A stretch of DNA of 64,000 bases. Source: Aquabacterium sp. (GTDB taxonomy: Bacteria; Pseudomonadota; Gammaproteobacteria; Burkholderiales; Burkholderiaceae_C). Where the stretch lies: assembly GCF_016195855.1 (NCBI RefSeq), contig NZ_JACPYU010000009.1, forward strand, positions 17,119 to 81,118. Direction: 5' to 3'. The notes under the pieces are model-generated. The model saw only the letters and a program-made list of their open reading frames with translations, searched no databases and was not told where the DNA came from. Positions within the stretch are counted from its first letter, which is position 1. Every line of letters starts with the position of its first letter. The translations under genes and the position numbers were made by a program. Shown here in pieces: positions 1-8,768 of the stretch.

Positions 1-1731
1 GTCGATCTGGCGCAGGTCCAGGCCATCGACCTCCACAAAGCCGTCGGTGGGCTGATACAGCCCGGCCAGCATGCGCAGGATGGTCGATTTGCCACTGCCT
101 ATCTTGCCCAGAATGGCGATGCGCTCACCGGGCTGGATCTCCAGGTTGATGCCTTTGAGCACCGTTGGCGCGTGGTCATGCTTGCCCTTGGGGTAGGCAA
201 AATTCACATCGTTGAGCGCCATCTGCCCTGTGATCTTGCGGCGCGTCAGATATTGCTTGCCCGGCACACGTTCGGTGGGCATGGCCATCAGGTCATTGAG
301 CACCATCAGGGCTGCCTTGGCACCTTGATACCGCCCGGCCAGCGCGACCAGCGATGTCAACGGCGCCACCGCGCGCCCGGCGAACATCACGGCACCGATC
401 AAGGAGCCGCCAGAGATCTGCCCATCCTGGATCAGGATCACGCCCCAGATCAGCATCACCACCGTGACCAGAGGCTGCAACACGGTCGAGAAATTGCTGA
501 CGATGCTGGCAATGGTGCGGGCGCGCAGGGACGAGGCCGCGGCCGCCGCGTTGGCATCTTCATACCGTTTGGAGAAGTAACCCGCGGCACCCGCGGCACG
601 CACATCCTCCAGGCCTTCCATGGCTTCCACCAGCACGCCTTGCAGGTCGGCATGCTGCGCCATATTGGCCCGCATGGAGCGGCGCAGCATGCGCTGCACC
701 CCCAGCGACACACCCAGGATCAGGGGCACGGCCACCAGCAGCACGAACACCAGCGGCCCGGCCACCACATAGGTCATCAAGATGAACAGGAAGACAAAGG
801 GCAAGTCCGTCAACACCGAGGCACTGGCCGATGTCGAGAACTCGCGCACGATTTCGATCTGGGACAGGCGGTGCGCAAACGAGCCGGCCGATTCAGGACG
901 ATGCTCCAGGCGAATGCCCATGGCCTGGTTGAACAGCATGTTGCCCATGATCAGGTCGGCCTTCTTGCCGGCCGTGTCGATCAGGTAGCTGCGCAACTGC
1001 CGCGCGATCAGGTCAAAGCAAATGCCCAGCAAGGTGCCCACCCCCAGGGACCACAGCGTCACCATCGCGTTGTGCGGGATGACCTTGTCGTACACGACCG
1101 AGGTGAAAAAGCCCGTGACCAGCATCAGCAGGTTGCTGAGCAAGGCCGCCAGCATGGCCGAGCGGTAATAAGGTACGTAGCGCTTGAGCGTGGACCATAA
1201 CCAGTGCGAGGGCGACAGCTCCTGCGCCTCGCGGTCACCATGCACGGTGCCCGACTTGAGGGCCGCCAGCAGCGTGTAGCCGGAGTACTCGGGCAACAGC
1301 TCTTCTTCGGTGGCGGTGCAAACCTCATTGCCCGACCCCGGCATGATCACTTCATACCGTGCGCCCCCTGCCCGCTTGGAGCGACCGCTGATGCGGCGCG
1401 TCAAGATGACCGCATCGCCGTTCTTGAGCAGCATGACCACGGGCATCAGCAAAGACAGGATCTTGCCGGGCGGGCGTCGCACCAGGGTTGCGCTGAAGCC
1501 CACCCGTTTGAGCAACTGCACCGCCTGAGGTGCGGTGATGCCGCCCTCACCCGGGTGGAAGCCATCCAGGATCGACGACTCGGAGCGGTCGATGCCGTGG
1601 TGATGGCACAGCCACACGATGGCCTCCAGCAGGGGATCTGCCGGCAACGCTGCGCCCACACCTGCCTGCTCGGGCGCTTCAGGTGTGTCTTCAAACGTTT
1701 CGATCAGATCGGGCTCGGAGGTGGGGTCCAC
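1..1731 (-). CDS. Type I secretion ABC transporter permease/ATPase (LssB/LapB type), 3' end off the window
   Basis: This is the inner-membrane ABC exporter of a type I secretion system, which energises export of large repeat proteins with an HlyD-type adaptor and a TolC-like channel. The 577 visible residues hold a degenerate C39-peptidase-like domain (about 25-130), a membrane domain (about 165-430) and the start of the nucleotide-binding domain, with Walker A GKIGSGKST at residues 542-550. The phrase LAGLYQPTDG just after it is typical of the LssB/LapB branch. Signature motif, Walker B and about 140 residues lie beyond position 1. The start is GTG at 1731, six bases after GGAG; a TTG one codon upstream is possible and an in-frame stop lies close above. 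No adaptor or substrate gene is in the window. Confidence 0.85.
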   Translation of the reverse strand, partial: MDPTSEPDLIETFEDTPEAPEQAGVGAALPADPLLEAIVWLCHHHGIDRSESSILDGFHPGEGGITAPQAVQLLKRVGFSATLVRRPPGKILSLLMPVVMLLKNGDAVILTRRISGRSKRAGGARYEVIMPGSGNEVCTATEEELLPEYSGYTLLAALKSGTVHGDREAQELSPSHWLWSTLKRYVPYYRSAMLAALLSNLLMLVTGFFTSVVYDKVIPHNAMVTLWSLGVGTLLGICFDLIARQLRSYLIDTAGKKADLIMGNMLFNQAMGIRLEHRPESAGSFAHRLSQIEIVREFSTSASASVLTDLPFVFLFILMTYVVAGPLVFVLLVAVPLILGVSLGVQRMLRRSMRANMAQHADLQGVLVEAMEGLEDVRAAGAAGYFSKRYEDANAAAAASSLRARTIASIVSNFSTVLQPLVTVVMLIWGVILIQDGQISGGSLIGAVMFAGRAVAPLTSLVALAGRYQGAKAALMVLNDLMAMPTERVPGKQYLTRRKITGQMALNDVNFAYPKGKHDHAPTVLKGINLEIQPGERIAILGKIGSGKSTILRMLAGLYQPTDGFVEVDGLDLRQID

Positions 1732-2029
1732 CAATAGCTCCCATGGTCAACAACAACAGGGCACAGGCCTTTTTGGGCGTGTACCTGGGATGCTAGGTGG
1801 GGGGAGCCAGAACCTTAAGCGGCAATAGAGCGGTCTTCTCAGCGCAATTCCCGCACTGCGGCCACGACGTCAGGCGCATCTATATAGCCAATGGCCAGAT
1901 GCAGCGGCGCCAACCGAACAGGCGGTCAAACCGCATCTTTTTTCACGTTTTTCAACAGCGCAAGGCCCCCACCATGTGCAAGCAGCAGTACGAGCGACCA
2001 CCTCTGTTCAACTCACACCGAGCCTCAAC
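1732..2029. other. Intergenic region between the T1SS transporter and the methyltransferase
   Basis: The divergent start regions of the minus-strand transporter and the plus-strand methyltransferase meet here. I see no RNA gene, repeat or convincing promoter. Short open frames inside show no recognisable protein features. Confidence 0.4.
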
Positions 2030-2722
2030 ATGACCCCAAACGAAGAAACCTCCATCCGGATGTCTGGCAATTTCGATCAGAGCACCTATGGCGCCCTGCT
2101 GCGTCATGCGCTGCTTCGTTCGCTGGCGATGGACACCAAGTTGCCCGGTGGCATCCTGACCATGCAAGGCATGTCGGGCCGCAAGTACCGCTCGCTGATC
2201 AACAACTTCATCGGCAGCCTGTCAGATGCGCGGTATCTGGAGATTGGCTCCTGGGCTGGCTCGACCGCCTGCTCGGCCATCTTCGGCAACAAGATCCGGG
2301 TTCGCTGTATCGACAACTGGTCCGAGTTTGGTGGCCCCAAGGCGCACTTTCTGGACAACATCCATCAGGTCAGCTCGCCTGTGGTCGACTTCCAGTTCAT
2401 TGAAAGCGACTTCCGCCAGGTTGACTACAGCACCATCGGCAAGAGCAACGTCTATCTGTTTGACGGCCCTCACACCGAGGCAGACCAGTTCGATGGCGTC
2501 ATGATTGCCCAGCCGGCACTGGACGATCACTACGTGCTGATCGTCGATGACTACAACTGGCAGGAAGTGCGCGACGGCACGCACCGCGCCATCAAGACAC
2601 TGGGTGCCAGCGTCGAGTGCGCCATCGAGATCCGCACGACACACGACAACTCGCACCCGCTCAACGGCATGCAGACCAGCGACTGGCACAACGGCTACTA
2701 CCTGGCCGTGTGCCACAAATAA
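2030..2722 (+). CDS. Class I SAM-dependent methyltransferase (Methyltransf_24-like)
   Basis: The 230-residue product has a Rossmann-type SAM-binding signature, YLEIGSWAGSTA, near residue 70, then an acidic post-II region with DNWSEFGG, and LIVDDYNWQEVRDGT near residue 175. These resemble methyltransferases associated with sugar or glycan modification, but the substrate cannot be told from sequence. No signal peptide or membrane segment is seen, so it is probably cytoplasmic. ATG at 2030 is chosen, with GAG seven bases upstream. GTG at 1976 in the same frame, with AAGG ten bases upstream, would add 18 unconserved-looking residues. It stands alone on the plus strand, next to a type I exporter. 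A terminator for the converging tRNAs follows the stop codon. Confidence 0.75.
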   Translation: MTPNEETSIRMSGNFDQSTYGALLRHALLRSLAMDTKLPGGILTMQGMSGRKYRSLINNFIGSLSDARYLEIGSWAGSTACSAIFGNKIRVRCIDNWSEFGGPKAHFLDNIHQVSSPVVDFQFIESDFRQVDYSTIGKSNVYLFDGPHTEADQFDGVMIAQPALDDHYVLIVDDYNWQEVRDGTHRAIKTLGASVECAIEIRTTHDNSHPLNGMQTSDWHNGYYLAVCHK

Positions 2723-2730
2723 ACGCCCAA

Positions 2731-2766
2731 ACAAAAACGCACCGTCATCGGTCAGATGAAGGTGCG
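2731..2766 (-). terminator. Rho-independent terminator of the tRNA-Gly/tRNA-Cys transcript
   Basis: Read on the minus strand, CGCACC (2766-2761 side) pairs with GGTGCG (2743-2738 side), with an inner CATC/GATG stem, followed by TTTTTGTTT. It lies just after the tRNA-Cys 3' end. Confidence 0.75.
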
Positions 2767-2778
2767 CGCAAGGATGGG

Positions 2779-2852
2779 TGGAGGCGCGGCCCGGAGTCGA
2801 ACCGGGCTCAACGGATTTGCAATCCGACGCATAACCGCTTTGCTACCGCGCC
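2779..2852 (-). tRNA. tRNA-Cys(GCA), copy 1
   Basis: 74 nt including encoded TCCA. Acceptor arms GGCGCGG and CCGCGCC pair, the T-loop is TTCGACT, and the anticodon GCA sits in loop TTGCAAA. The base pair at 27-43 is a T-T mismatch. It is the second gene of a tRNA-Gly/tRNA-Cys transcript and is followed by a terminator. It differs from copy 2 (4833-4906) in the anticodon stem edge, variable region and T stem. Confidence 0.97.
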
Positions 2853-2916
2853 TCAAAAACAGCATCCAGCGGGGGGGCTGGAAAAAAGGGAAGCACGCTG
2901 GCTTCCCTTTTGAATT

Positions 2917-2992
2917 TGGAGCGGGATAAGAGACTCGAACTCTCGACCTATACCTTGGCAAGGTATCGCTCTACCAACTGAGCTAATCCCGC
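2917..2992 (-). tRNA. tRNA-Gly(GCC), copy 1
   Basis: 76 nt including TCCA. Acceptor GCGGGAT pairs with ATCCCGC, the anticodon loop is TTGCCAA, and the T-loop is TTCGAGT. It appears identical to the second copy at 12096-12171. It lies upstream of tRNA-Cys on the same strand, with a 64-nt spacer, and both probably share the promoter at 3078-3107. Confidence 0.98.
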
Positions 2993-3077
2993 ATATCGCC
3001 AGACTTGATTCTGGCAATTTTCTTCGCTTTGACTTGCGTCTTGATCGTTTCTGGTGTCGCGATCAGCGAAGACCTGA

Positions 3078-3107
3078 ACTATACATCGAATTTAGCCCTT
3101 CGCGCAA
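3078..3107 (-). promoter_or_regulatory. Promoter of the tRNA-Gly/tRNA-Cys transcript
   Basis: On the minus strand TTGCGC and TATAGT are separated by 18 bp. The -10 box and following bases match those of the other tRNA-Gly promoter (12316-12345): TATAGTTCAG, then one variable base, then TCTTCGCTGATC. The shared sequence is the main support. Confidence 0.65.
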
Positions 3108-3216
3108 GGTGTTGCAACTTTTCATCAAGATTTTGTTGGCCTGGCTGCCCGCGGCGGCGCCTTCAAGCCTGGGCGTCCAAGCCTGATCTGGCCAAGGACG
3201 TACACTTGCGCCCCAG

Positions 3217-3308
3217 GCCCCGATGGTGAAATCGGTAGACACAGCGGACTTAAAATCCGCCGCTTGCTGAAAGGCGGCGTGCCGGTTCGACCCCGGCTCG
3301 GGGCACCA
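3217..3308 (+). tRNA. tRNA-Leu(TAA)
   Basis: 92 nt including ACCA. Acceptor GCCCCGA pairs with TCGGGGC. The anticodon loop holds TAA, the long class II variable arm is CGCTTGCTGAAAGGCGGCG-like, and the T-loop is TTCGACC. It is the only plus-strand tRNA here and lies 152 bp upstream of dadA. A TACACT box at 3201-3206 lies only about 10 bp upstream and I do not call it a promoter. Confidence 0.97.
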
Positions 3309-3460
3309 GGCCGTTTACCGATGACACGGCACCCGCGGCAAGGTTGCAGCAACACGACTGCGGCACTTCAGCACAAATGGCTGGCCGGCAAAGCCCCAGC
3401 CTGCTGCTCTCCCATCCCCACATGCCTAGAATGGTTCCAGCGACAAGCGGGAGCCACACC

Positions 3461-4828
3461 ATGCGTGTACTCGTCCTCGGAAGCGGCGTGATCGGCGTCA
3501 CCAGCGCCTATTGCCTGGCGCGAGCCGGTGCCAAGGTCACCGTGATCGACCGGCAACCCGGGCCTGCGCTTGAAACCAGCTTTGCCAATGCGGGCCAGAT
3601 CTCGCCGGGCTACGCCTCCCCCTGGGCCTCACCCGGCCTGCCGCTCAAGGCCTTGCAGTGGATGCTGCAGCGCCACTCGCCCCTGTCCATCCGCCCCGAT
3701 GGCAGCTTTTGGCAATGGCACTGGATGGCGCGGATGCTGCGCGAATGCACACCCGAGCGTTATGCCACCAACAAGGAGCGCATGGTCAGGCTGGCCGAAT
3801 ACAGCCGCGACTGCCTGCGCCAGTGGCGCCAGGAGCTGGACCTGCGCTACGAAGGCCGTGCACTGGGCACACTGCAGATCTTCCGGACGGCCGAGCAACT
3901 GCGCAGCGCCCACAAGGACACCACCGTGCTCGACCGTTGCGAGGTGCCCTACAGGCTGATGACGCCCGACGATTGCATCGAGCAGGAACCTGCCCTGGCC
4001 GCCCGCAAGCACCTGTTGACCGGCGGGCTCTACCTGCCCGGCGACGAAACCGGTGACTGCCAGCTCTTCACCCAGCTGATGGCCGACAAGGCGCGGGCCC
4101 TGGGCGTGCAGTTCCGCCACGATGTGCAGATCGACCAGATCCTGCATGACGGCCAACGGGTCAACGGCGTGCGCCTGCTCACCCCGCAAGGCGCCGAAGT
4201 CCGCCTGGCAGACGCCTATGTGGTGGCCATGGCCAGCTACTCGCGCGCGCTGCTGCGTGAGCTCGGTCTGGATCTGCCGGTCTACCCGGTCAAAGGCTAT
4301 TCCCTGACCCTGCCCATCACGCAGCCCGATGCGGCGCCCCGCTCCACCGTGCTGGACGAAAGCTACAAGGTGGCACTCACCCGTTTTGATCAGCGCATCC
4401 GCGTCGGCGGCATGGCCGAGCTGGCAGGCTTCGACCTGACGCTGCGCCCCAGCCGGCGCGCCACACTGGAGCGCGTGGTGCAAGACCTCTTCCCCGGCGC
4501 CGCGCCACTTGATCAAGGCGAGTTCTGGACAGGCCTGCGCCCCATGACACCAGACGGGACACCAGTCATCGGCCCCACCCGCATCGACAAGCTGTGGATC
4601 AACACCGGCCACGGCACCCTGGGCTGGACCATGGCCGCCGGCAGCGGCCAGTTGCTCGCCGACCTGCTGCTGGGCCACGCACCCGCCATCCGCAGCGATG
4701 ACCTGGCCCTGCGCCGCTATGACCGCGCCTTCTCGCACACGGGCCTGGGCGCGCCCCCCACACCCGCGGCACACGCACCTGCGCGCAAAAGAAAAGCCCC
4801 TCCAGGTTCGCTGGAAGGGCTTGTCTGA
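3461..4828 (+). CDS. dadA: D-amino acid dehydrogenase, small subunit
   Basis: FAD-dependent D-amino acid dehydrogenase, which oxidatively deaminates D-amino acids such as D-alanine to 2-oxo acids and passes electrons to the respiratory chain at the inner membrane. The N-terminus has the FAD-binding fold [19 protein letters not shown] ending in an acidic residue (VIDR). [15 protein letters not shown] and the C-terminal [23 protein letters not shown] are DadA hallmarks. The start at 3461 follows GCGGGAG; an in-frame extension to 3344 is unconserved-looking. At 455 residues it is longer than the usual 415-435, and the extra C-terminal tail is encoded by the inverted repeat that terminates the converging tRNA-Cys. 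No alanine racemase gene is adjacent. Confidence 0.93.
   Translation: MRVLVLGSGVIGVTSAYCLARAGAKVTVIDRQPGPALETSFANAGQISPGYASPWASPGLPLKALQWMLQRHSPLSIRPDGSFWQWHWMARMLRECTPERYATNKERMVRLAEYSRDCLRQWRQELDLRYEGRALGTLQIFRTAEQLRSAHKDTTVLDRCEVPYRLMTPDDCIEQEPALAARKHLLTGGLYLPGDETGDCQLFTQLMADKARALGVQFRHDVQIDQILHDGQRVNGVRLLTPQGAEVRLADAYVVAMASYSRALLRELGLDLPVYPVKGYSLTLPITQPDAAPRSTVLDESYKVALTRFDQRIRVGGMAELAGFDLTLRPSRRATLERVVQDLFPGAAPLDQGEFWTGLRPMTPDGTPVIGPTRIDKLWINTGHGTLGWTMAAGSGQLLADLLLGHAPAIRSDDLALRRYDRAFSHTGLGAPPTPAAHAPARKRKAPPGSLEGLV
4787..4822 (-). terminator. Terminator of tRNA-Cys copy 2, overlapping the dadA 3' end
   Basis: Read on the minus strand, AAGCCCTTCCAG and CTGGAGGGGCTT form a stem around a short GCGAAC loop, followed by TTTTCTTTT. 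It sits within the last 15 codons of dadA on the opposite strand. Confidence 0.8.
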
Positions 4829-4832
4829 AAGC

Positions 4833-4906
4833 TGGAGGCGCGGGCCGGAGTCGAACCGACCTACACGGATTTGCAATCCGGTGCATAACCGCTTTGCTAC
4901 CGCGCC
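4833..4906 (-). tRNA. tRNA-Cys(GCA), copy 2
   Basis: 74 nt including TCCA; acceptor GGCGCGG/CCGCGCC, anticodon loop TTGCAAA, T-loop TTCGACT. It carries a C-T mismatch at 27-43 and a T stem GTCGG/CCGGC with one wobble pair. It is convergent with dadA and has its own terminator. I found no clear promoter in 4907-5031. Confidence 0.97.
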
Positions 4907-5031
4907 TTGGGTATCGACGAACAAGCCGGTTGACCGATCTTGTTCGTCGAGGCACGAAGTATCTCTGAAAATTCAAACACCTGCAGGCGGCCCTCCAAAT
5001 TTTGTACAAGGCCACTGCGCCGGGCGGTGCC

Positions 5032-6162
5032 TCACAACATCAACTCGCCGGCATAGCCCGTCATCTCGAGATAGCCCGAGCCGATGACGCGCCCCTGCGC
5101 GTCCAGCAGGTCGCTCAAGCCCTCCCAGTAGACGTCGCCAATGCCATTGCCACCGTCCACCTCCTGCTGGTTCATGCGCGCCTTCACCGTGTAAACCGCG
5201 CCGGCCAGATCGATGCGCCAGCTCACCGGGTATGAGGCCCCCGTGGCGGGGCTGCGCCAGGTCTGCCCAGGCGTCATGCGGATCTCCTCGTGCTTGAAGA
5301 CGTGGTCAGGCCGGCCGGGTTGCCTCAGGGTGGCGCCTTCCCACACCGCACTGCCATCGCCTCGCCGCATGCGAAAGGCCATCAAGGCCGAGCCATCGTG
5401 CAGGTTCATGCACACCCAGTCCGCCCCCACGGCGTCGGGCGCCATCATGCGCCGGCCCCAACCGTGGTCCAGCCAGGCTTGGCCCGTGACCTGCACCGTG
5501 CGCCGCTGGTAACCCACCCGCCCCGCCACCTTCAATTGCGGCTGCGAGTAATAGCGCGTGGGGTAGCCCAGGAAAGGGTCCCGGTGGATGGTGCCGCCCT
5601 CGCCATGCAGCATCACGGCTTGTGTCTGCGTGCAACGCAGATCCAGCATGAAGTCCGCCGCGGTCGCGCGCCCCAGGAACACGCCCTGCCCCACCGCGCC
5701 ACTGCGGGCCAGCAGCCAGTCCTGCAAGGTGACACGCATGTCGTCCTGCGCCACGTCCACCAGGCCGAAGCCCACGCGCGCCATGCGCTGGTTGTGCCAT
5801 GCGGCGCCATGGAGCGGGTCGCTCAAGGAGGCGCGCGCCCCGATCAGGTGCCTGGGCGCAAAGCGGCTGGGGTTGTGCTCGGCAGACTCCACGGCCGTGC
5901 GGAAGTAAGCGATGTGAAAGCCCAGCGTCTGGCGCCCCTCCAACTGCAACACCCCTTTGAGGTTCCACCACTCGGCACGCGATGCCAGGTGCGCCCCCTC
6001 GTCCTGCGGAAAGCGCAAGGGCACATCGGGCGGGTGCGCCGCGCTCACCACAGGCAGGCTTTGCTGAGCCCCAGCGCCCAAGGGCAACAGGCCCGACGCG
6101 CCAGACAAGGCAGACACGGATGACAAGCGCAGCCATTGGCGGCGCGTCAGGCCCCAGCTCAT
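5032..6162 (-). CDS. Tat-exported CrtC/AttH-like (lipocalin-like) protein
   Basis: A 376-residue protein of the CrtC (carotenoid 1,2-hydratase)/AttH family, two tandem lipocalin-like beta-barrel domains. The N-terminus has a twin-arginine motif (LTRRQWLRLSS) with a hydrophobic stretch ending in GAGAQQ, so export folded through Tat is likely. Family signatures include WWNLKGVLQLEGRQTLGFHI near residue 66, WLDHGWGRR near 230 and YWEGLSDL near 350. Family members often accompany FtsX-type permeases (AttEFGH-like) and their enzymatic role there is unknown. A carotenoid role is unlikely since no carotenoid gene is near. The ATG at 6162 overlaps the permease stop (TGATG), implying coupled translation. 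Confidence 0.85.
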   Translation of the reverse strand: MSWGLTRRQWLRLSSVSALSGASGLLPLGAGAQQSLPVVSAAHPPDVPLRFPQDEGAHLASRAEWWNLKGVLQLEGRQTLGFHIAYFRTAVESAEHNPSRFAPRHLIGARASLSDPLHGAAWHNQRMARVGFGLVDVAQDDMRVTLQDWLLARSGAVGQGVFLGRATAADFMLDLRCTQTQAVMLHGEGGTIHRDPFLGYPTRYYSQPQLKVAGRVGYQRRTVQVTGQAWLDHGWGRRMMAPDAVGADWVCMNLHDGSALMAFRMRRGDGSAVWEGATLRQPGRPDHVFKHEEIRMTPGQTWRSPATGASYPVSWRIDLAGAVYTVKARMNQQEVDGGNGIGDVYWEGLSDLLDAQGRVIGSGYLEMTGYAGELML

Positions 6163-8753
6163 CACCAGTCCTCCTTCACGGCGCTCACCACGTCGCGCCC
6201 GATCGCCGCCCTGGCGGCCACCCCGGCGGTGACCGTGCCGGCCACCACCACACCCAGGCACAAGGCCACCAGACGCAGCCAGGGCAGCGACATGTCCATG
6301 GTCCAGTGAAAGCTCTGCGGGTTCACCACCTGGACCAGGATGAAGCTCACGGCCAGGCCCAAAGCGAGCCCCATCAAGGCCCCGACACCCGTCAGCACCG
6401 CGCCCTCGCCTGCCAGCACACGCCGGATCTGCTGCGGCGTGAACCCCAGGTGGCTGAGCAAACCAAACTCCTTGCGCCGCGCCAGCACCTGCGCCGAAAA
6501 GCTGGCCGACACACCGAACAGACCGATACCCAGCGCCACCGCCTGAAGCCAGTAAGCCACGGCAAAGCTGCGGTCAAACACCTGCAAGGTGGACTGCCTG
6601 ATATCGCGCGGCGACTGAAAACTCAGCAGCGAGCCATCCAGGCCCTGCCCGCCGGCCACCTGACGTATGCCTTCCTGCACCTGCGCGACCCGGGCCTGCG
6701 GCCTCAACCACAAAGCCAGATCGTTGACGGCCCTGTCGCCCGTGAGCCGCTGGTAGTCATCGGCCTGCATGATGAGTGCGCCCTGCTGGTGGGCATAGTC
6801 CCGCCACACACCCAGCACCTGGGTGCCGACAGGCGCATGCCCAGCCAGGAGCGGCAAGGGCAAGGGCGAGCCAGGCCGCAGCCCATACAGCTCGGCCATG
6901 GTCTCGCTCACATACACACCCACGTGGCCCGCTGCCGCCGGCAAGGCCGCGCCCACCAGCGGCAGGGCCAAACGCTGGTCGCCCCCCGTGGCACTGAAGG
7001 GCCGTGAAATCAGGACCACCGGCGCTTTACCCGGCTGCAAGCTCAGCTTGCCCACGCGCACGCCCATCACCTGCGCCACACCGGGCTGATGCGCGATCGC
7101 ATCCAGCAGCGCAGGCGCCAGGTGCAAGGTCTCGCTGCCGTTGTTGGCCGCACCCGTGCGCACATACAGGTCAGCGGGCAACAGCGTATCCAGCCAGGAT
7201 GTGATCGAGGCTCTGAAGCTGGACACCATCACGGTCAGCGCAATCGACAGCCCCAGGCTGACCACGATGCCGGCAATGGCCACCGATGCCGACTGCCGCA
7301 TGTGCCGCACGCGCTCCAGCGACAACAGCAGCGAGGCCCGCCGCATCAGGCTGGCGCGGGGCACGCCCTTCATCACTGCATTGAGCAGCAGGCTCACCGT
7401 CGCCGGCACGCACTCGATGCCGCCCAGCATCACGCAGGCCATGGCCAGGTAGGCCCACACGGGCACACCACGAACCGGAGGCATGCAACTCAACAAGCCA
7501 CCCATCAGCAACAAGATGGGGCCCAGCCAGATCGCGTGGCCAGATCGCTCCGCCAGCGTCGCCCCTTTGAGCGCCTGTGCAGGCGCGAGACGCTGCGCCA
7601 TGCGCGCAGGCAGCACGCCACCCCAGATGGCCGCCAGCACACCCAGGCCGCCATACAGCAGTGCCGCACGCCATGACCACTGCAGCGCGGGTGCACTGCC
7701 GGCAAAATAATCACCACCCAGGTCACCACCAGACACGGTCAAGGCCAACTGAGCCAGGCCCGTGCCCAGGGCAATGCCCATCACGCCCCCCAACACGCCC
7801 AGCACACCGGACTCCAGCAACACCAGGCGCAAGCGCTCGCGCGCACTCAGCCCCAGCACACCCAGCAAGGCGAACTGCTTCTGGCGCTTGGCCACAGACA
7901 AGGACAGGGTCGAAAACACCAGAAAACTGCCTGTGAACAAGGCCATCAAGGCCAGCACACCCAGGTTGACCCGGTAGGCGCGAGACAACTGCGACGCCTG
8001 CGATGACGCGGCCTGAGGCGACTCCACCAGCACGCCGGCCAGTTGAGGGATCGAGCCCAGCACCGCGTCCGGCTGCCGCCCCCCCTTGAACTGGATGTCC
8101 AGACGCGTGACTTGCCCCAGCATGGCAAAAGCCAGTTGGGCACCCGCGATGTCCATCACGCCCAGCGCCTCCCCCCCCGCGCTCACGGTCCCGGCCACAC
8201 GCAACTCGACAGTCTGCAAGCCAGCCTGAACCTTGATCTCGCTGCCAGGCACCACTCCCAGCACAGCTTGCGCCCGCGCATTGAGAAAGATCACCTTGGG
8301 GTCGAACAAGGTCAGCCGCTCATTGCCGATGACATCGCGCGACACCTGGGGCATCAGCGCCGGTGTCAGCAGCCTGGCGGCCAGCGGGTCCAGGCCCAGC
8401 ACCCGCAAGGGATGGCCGCCCGATTGCGTCTGTACGTCGATGATGGGACTGACCGAGCGCACGTCCGGGTGCCCGGCCAGCAAGGGGTACAAGGCCTCGT
8501 CAAGCCCACCTCTGGCCGCATGCAGGCTCACATCGGCCTGGCCACTGACGGACCTCACCGCGCCATCGAACTCGCTCAAGGCTGATTCGTGGATCAGGTG
8601 CACCGAGAACGCCTGCGCCACACCCAGCATCACCGCGAGCAGGGCCGCCATGTGGCGTGCACCATGCCGGCGCCATTCCTGCCAGGAAAAAGTCAGCAGC
8701 AAGCGCCAGATGGGTGAGCGTACAGGCCGCAGAGTGCGCGCTTCAGCAGACAT
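6162..8753 (-). CDS. ABC transporter permease, FtsX/MacB-like, two FtsX domains
   Basis: An 863-residue permease with an N-terminal membrane anchor (residues 35-55), a periplasmic MacB-PCD-like domain, a first FtsX core (about 265-400), further membrane segments and a second periplasmic and FtsX unit (about 480-850). Such proteins drive lipoprotein, lipid or peptide movement using a LolD/MacB-class ATPase. The expected ATPase gene is not adjacent: 15 bp upstream ends an AdeT-like gene, and 1 bp overlaps the CrtC/AttH-like gene. Both junctions argue for one operon. The ATPase must be encoded elsewhere if the pump is active. Substrate unknown. Confidence 0.88.
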   Translation of the reverse strand: MSAEARTLRPVRSPIWRLLLTFSWQEWRRHGARHMAALLAVMLGVAQAFSVHLIHESALSEFDGAVRSVSGQADVSLHAARGGLDEALYPLLAGHPDVRSVSPIIDVQTQSGGHPLRVLGLDPLAARLLTPALMPQVSRDVIGNERLTLFDPKVIFLNARAQAVLGVVPGSEIKVQAGLQTVELRVAGTVSAGGEALGVMDIAGAQLAFAMLGQVTRLDIQFKGGRQPDAVLGSIPQLAGVLVESPQAASSQASQLSRAYRVNLGVLALMALFTGSFLVFSTLSLSVAKRQKQFALLGVLGLSARERLRLVLLESGVLGVLGGVMGIALGTGLAQLALTVSGGDLGGDYFAGSAPALQWSWRAALLYGGLGVLAAIWGGVLPARMAQRLAPAQALKGATLAERSGHAIWLGPILLLMGGLLSCMPPVRGVPVWAYLAMACVMLGGIECVPATVSLLLNAVMKGVPRASLMRRASLLLSLERVRHMRQSASVAIAGIVVSLGLSIALTVMVSSFRASITSWLDTLLPADLYVRTGAANNGSETLHLAPALLDAIAHQPGVAQVMGVRVGKLSLQPGKAPVVLISRPFSATGGDQRLALPLVGAALPAAAGHVGVYVSETMAELYGLRPGSPLPLPLLAGHAPVGTQVLGVWRDYAHQQGALIMQADDYQRLTGDRAVNDLALWLRPQARVAQVQEGIRQVAGGQGLDGSLLSFQSPRDIRQSTLQVFDRSFAVAYWLQAVALGIGLFGVSASFSAQVLARRKEFGLLSHLGFTPQQIRRVLAGEGAVLTGVGALMGLALGLAVSFILVQVVNPQSFHWTMDMSLPWLRLVALCLGVVVAGTVTAGVAARAAIGRDVVSAVKEDW

Positions 8754-8768
8754 CGCGCGCGGGGCTCA

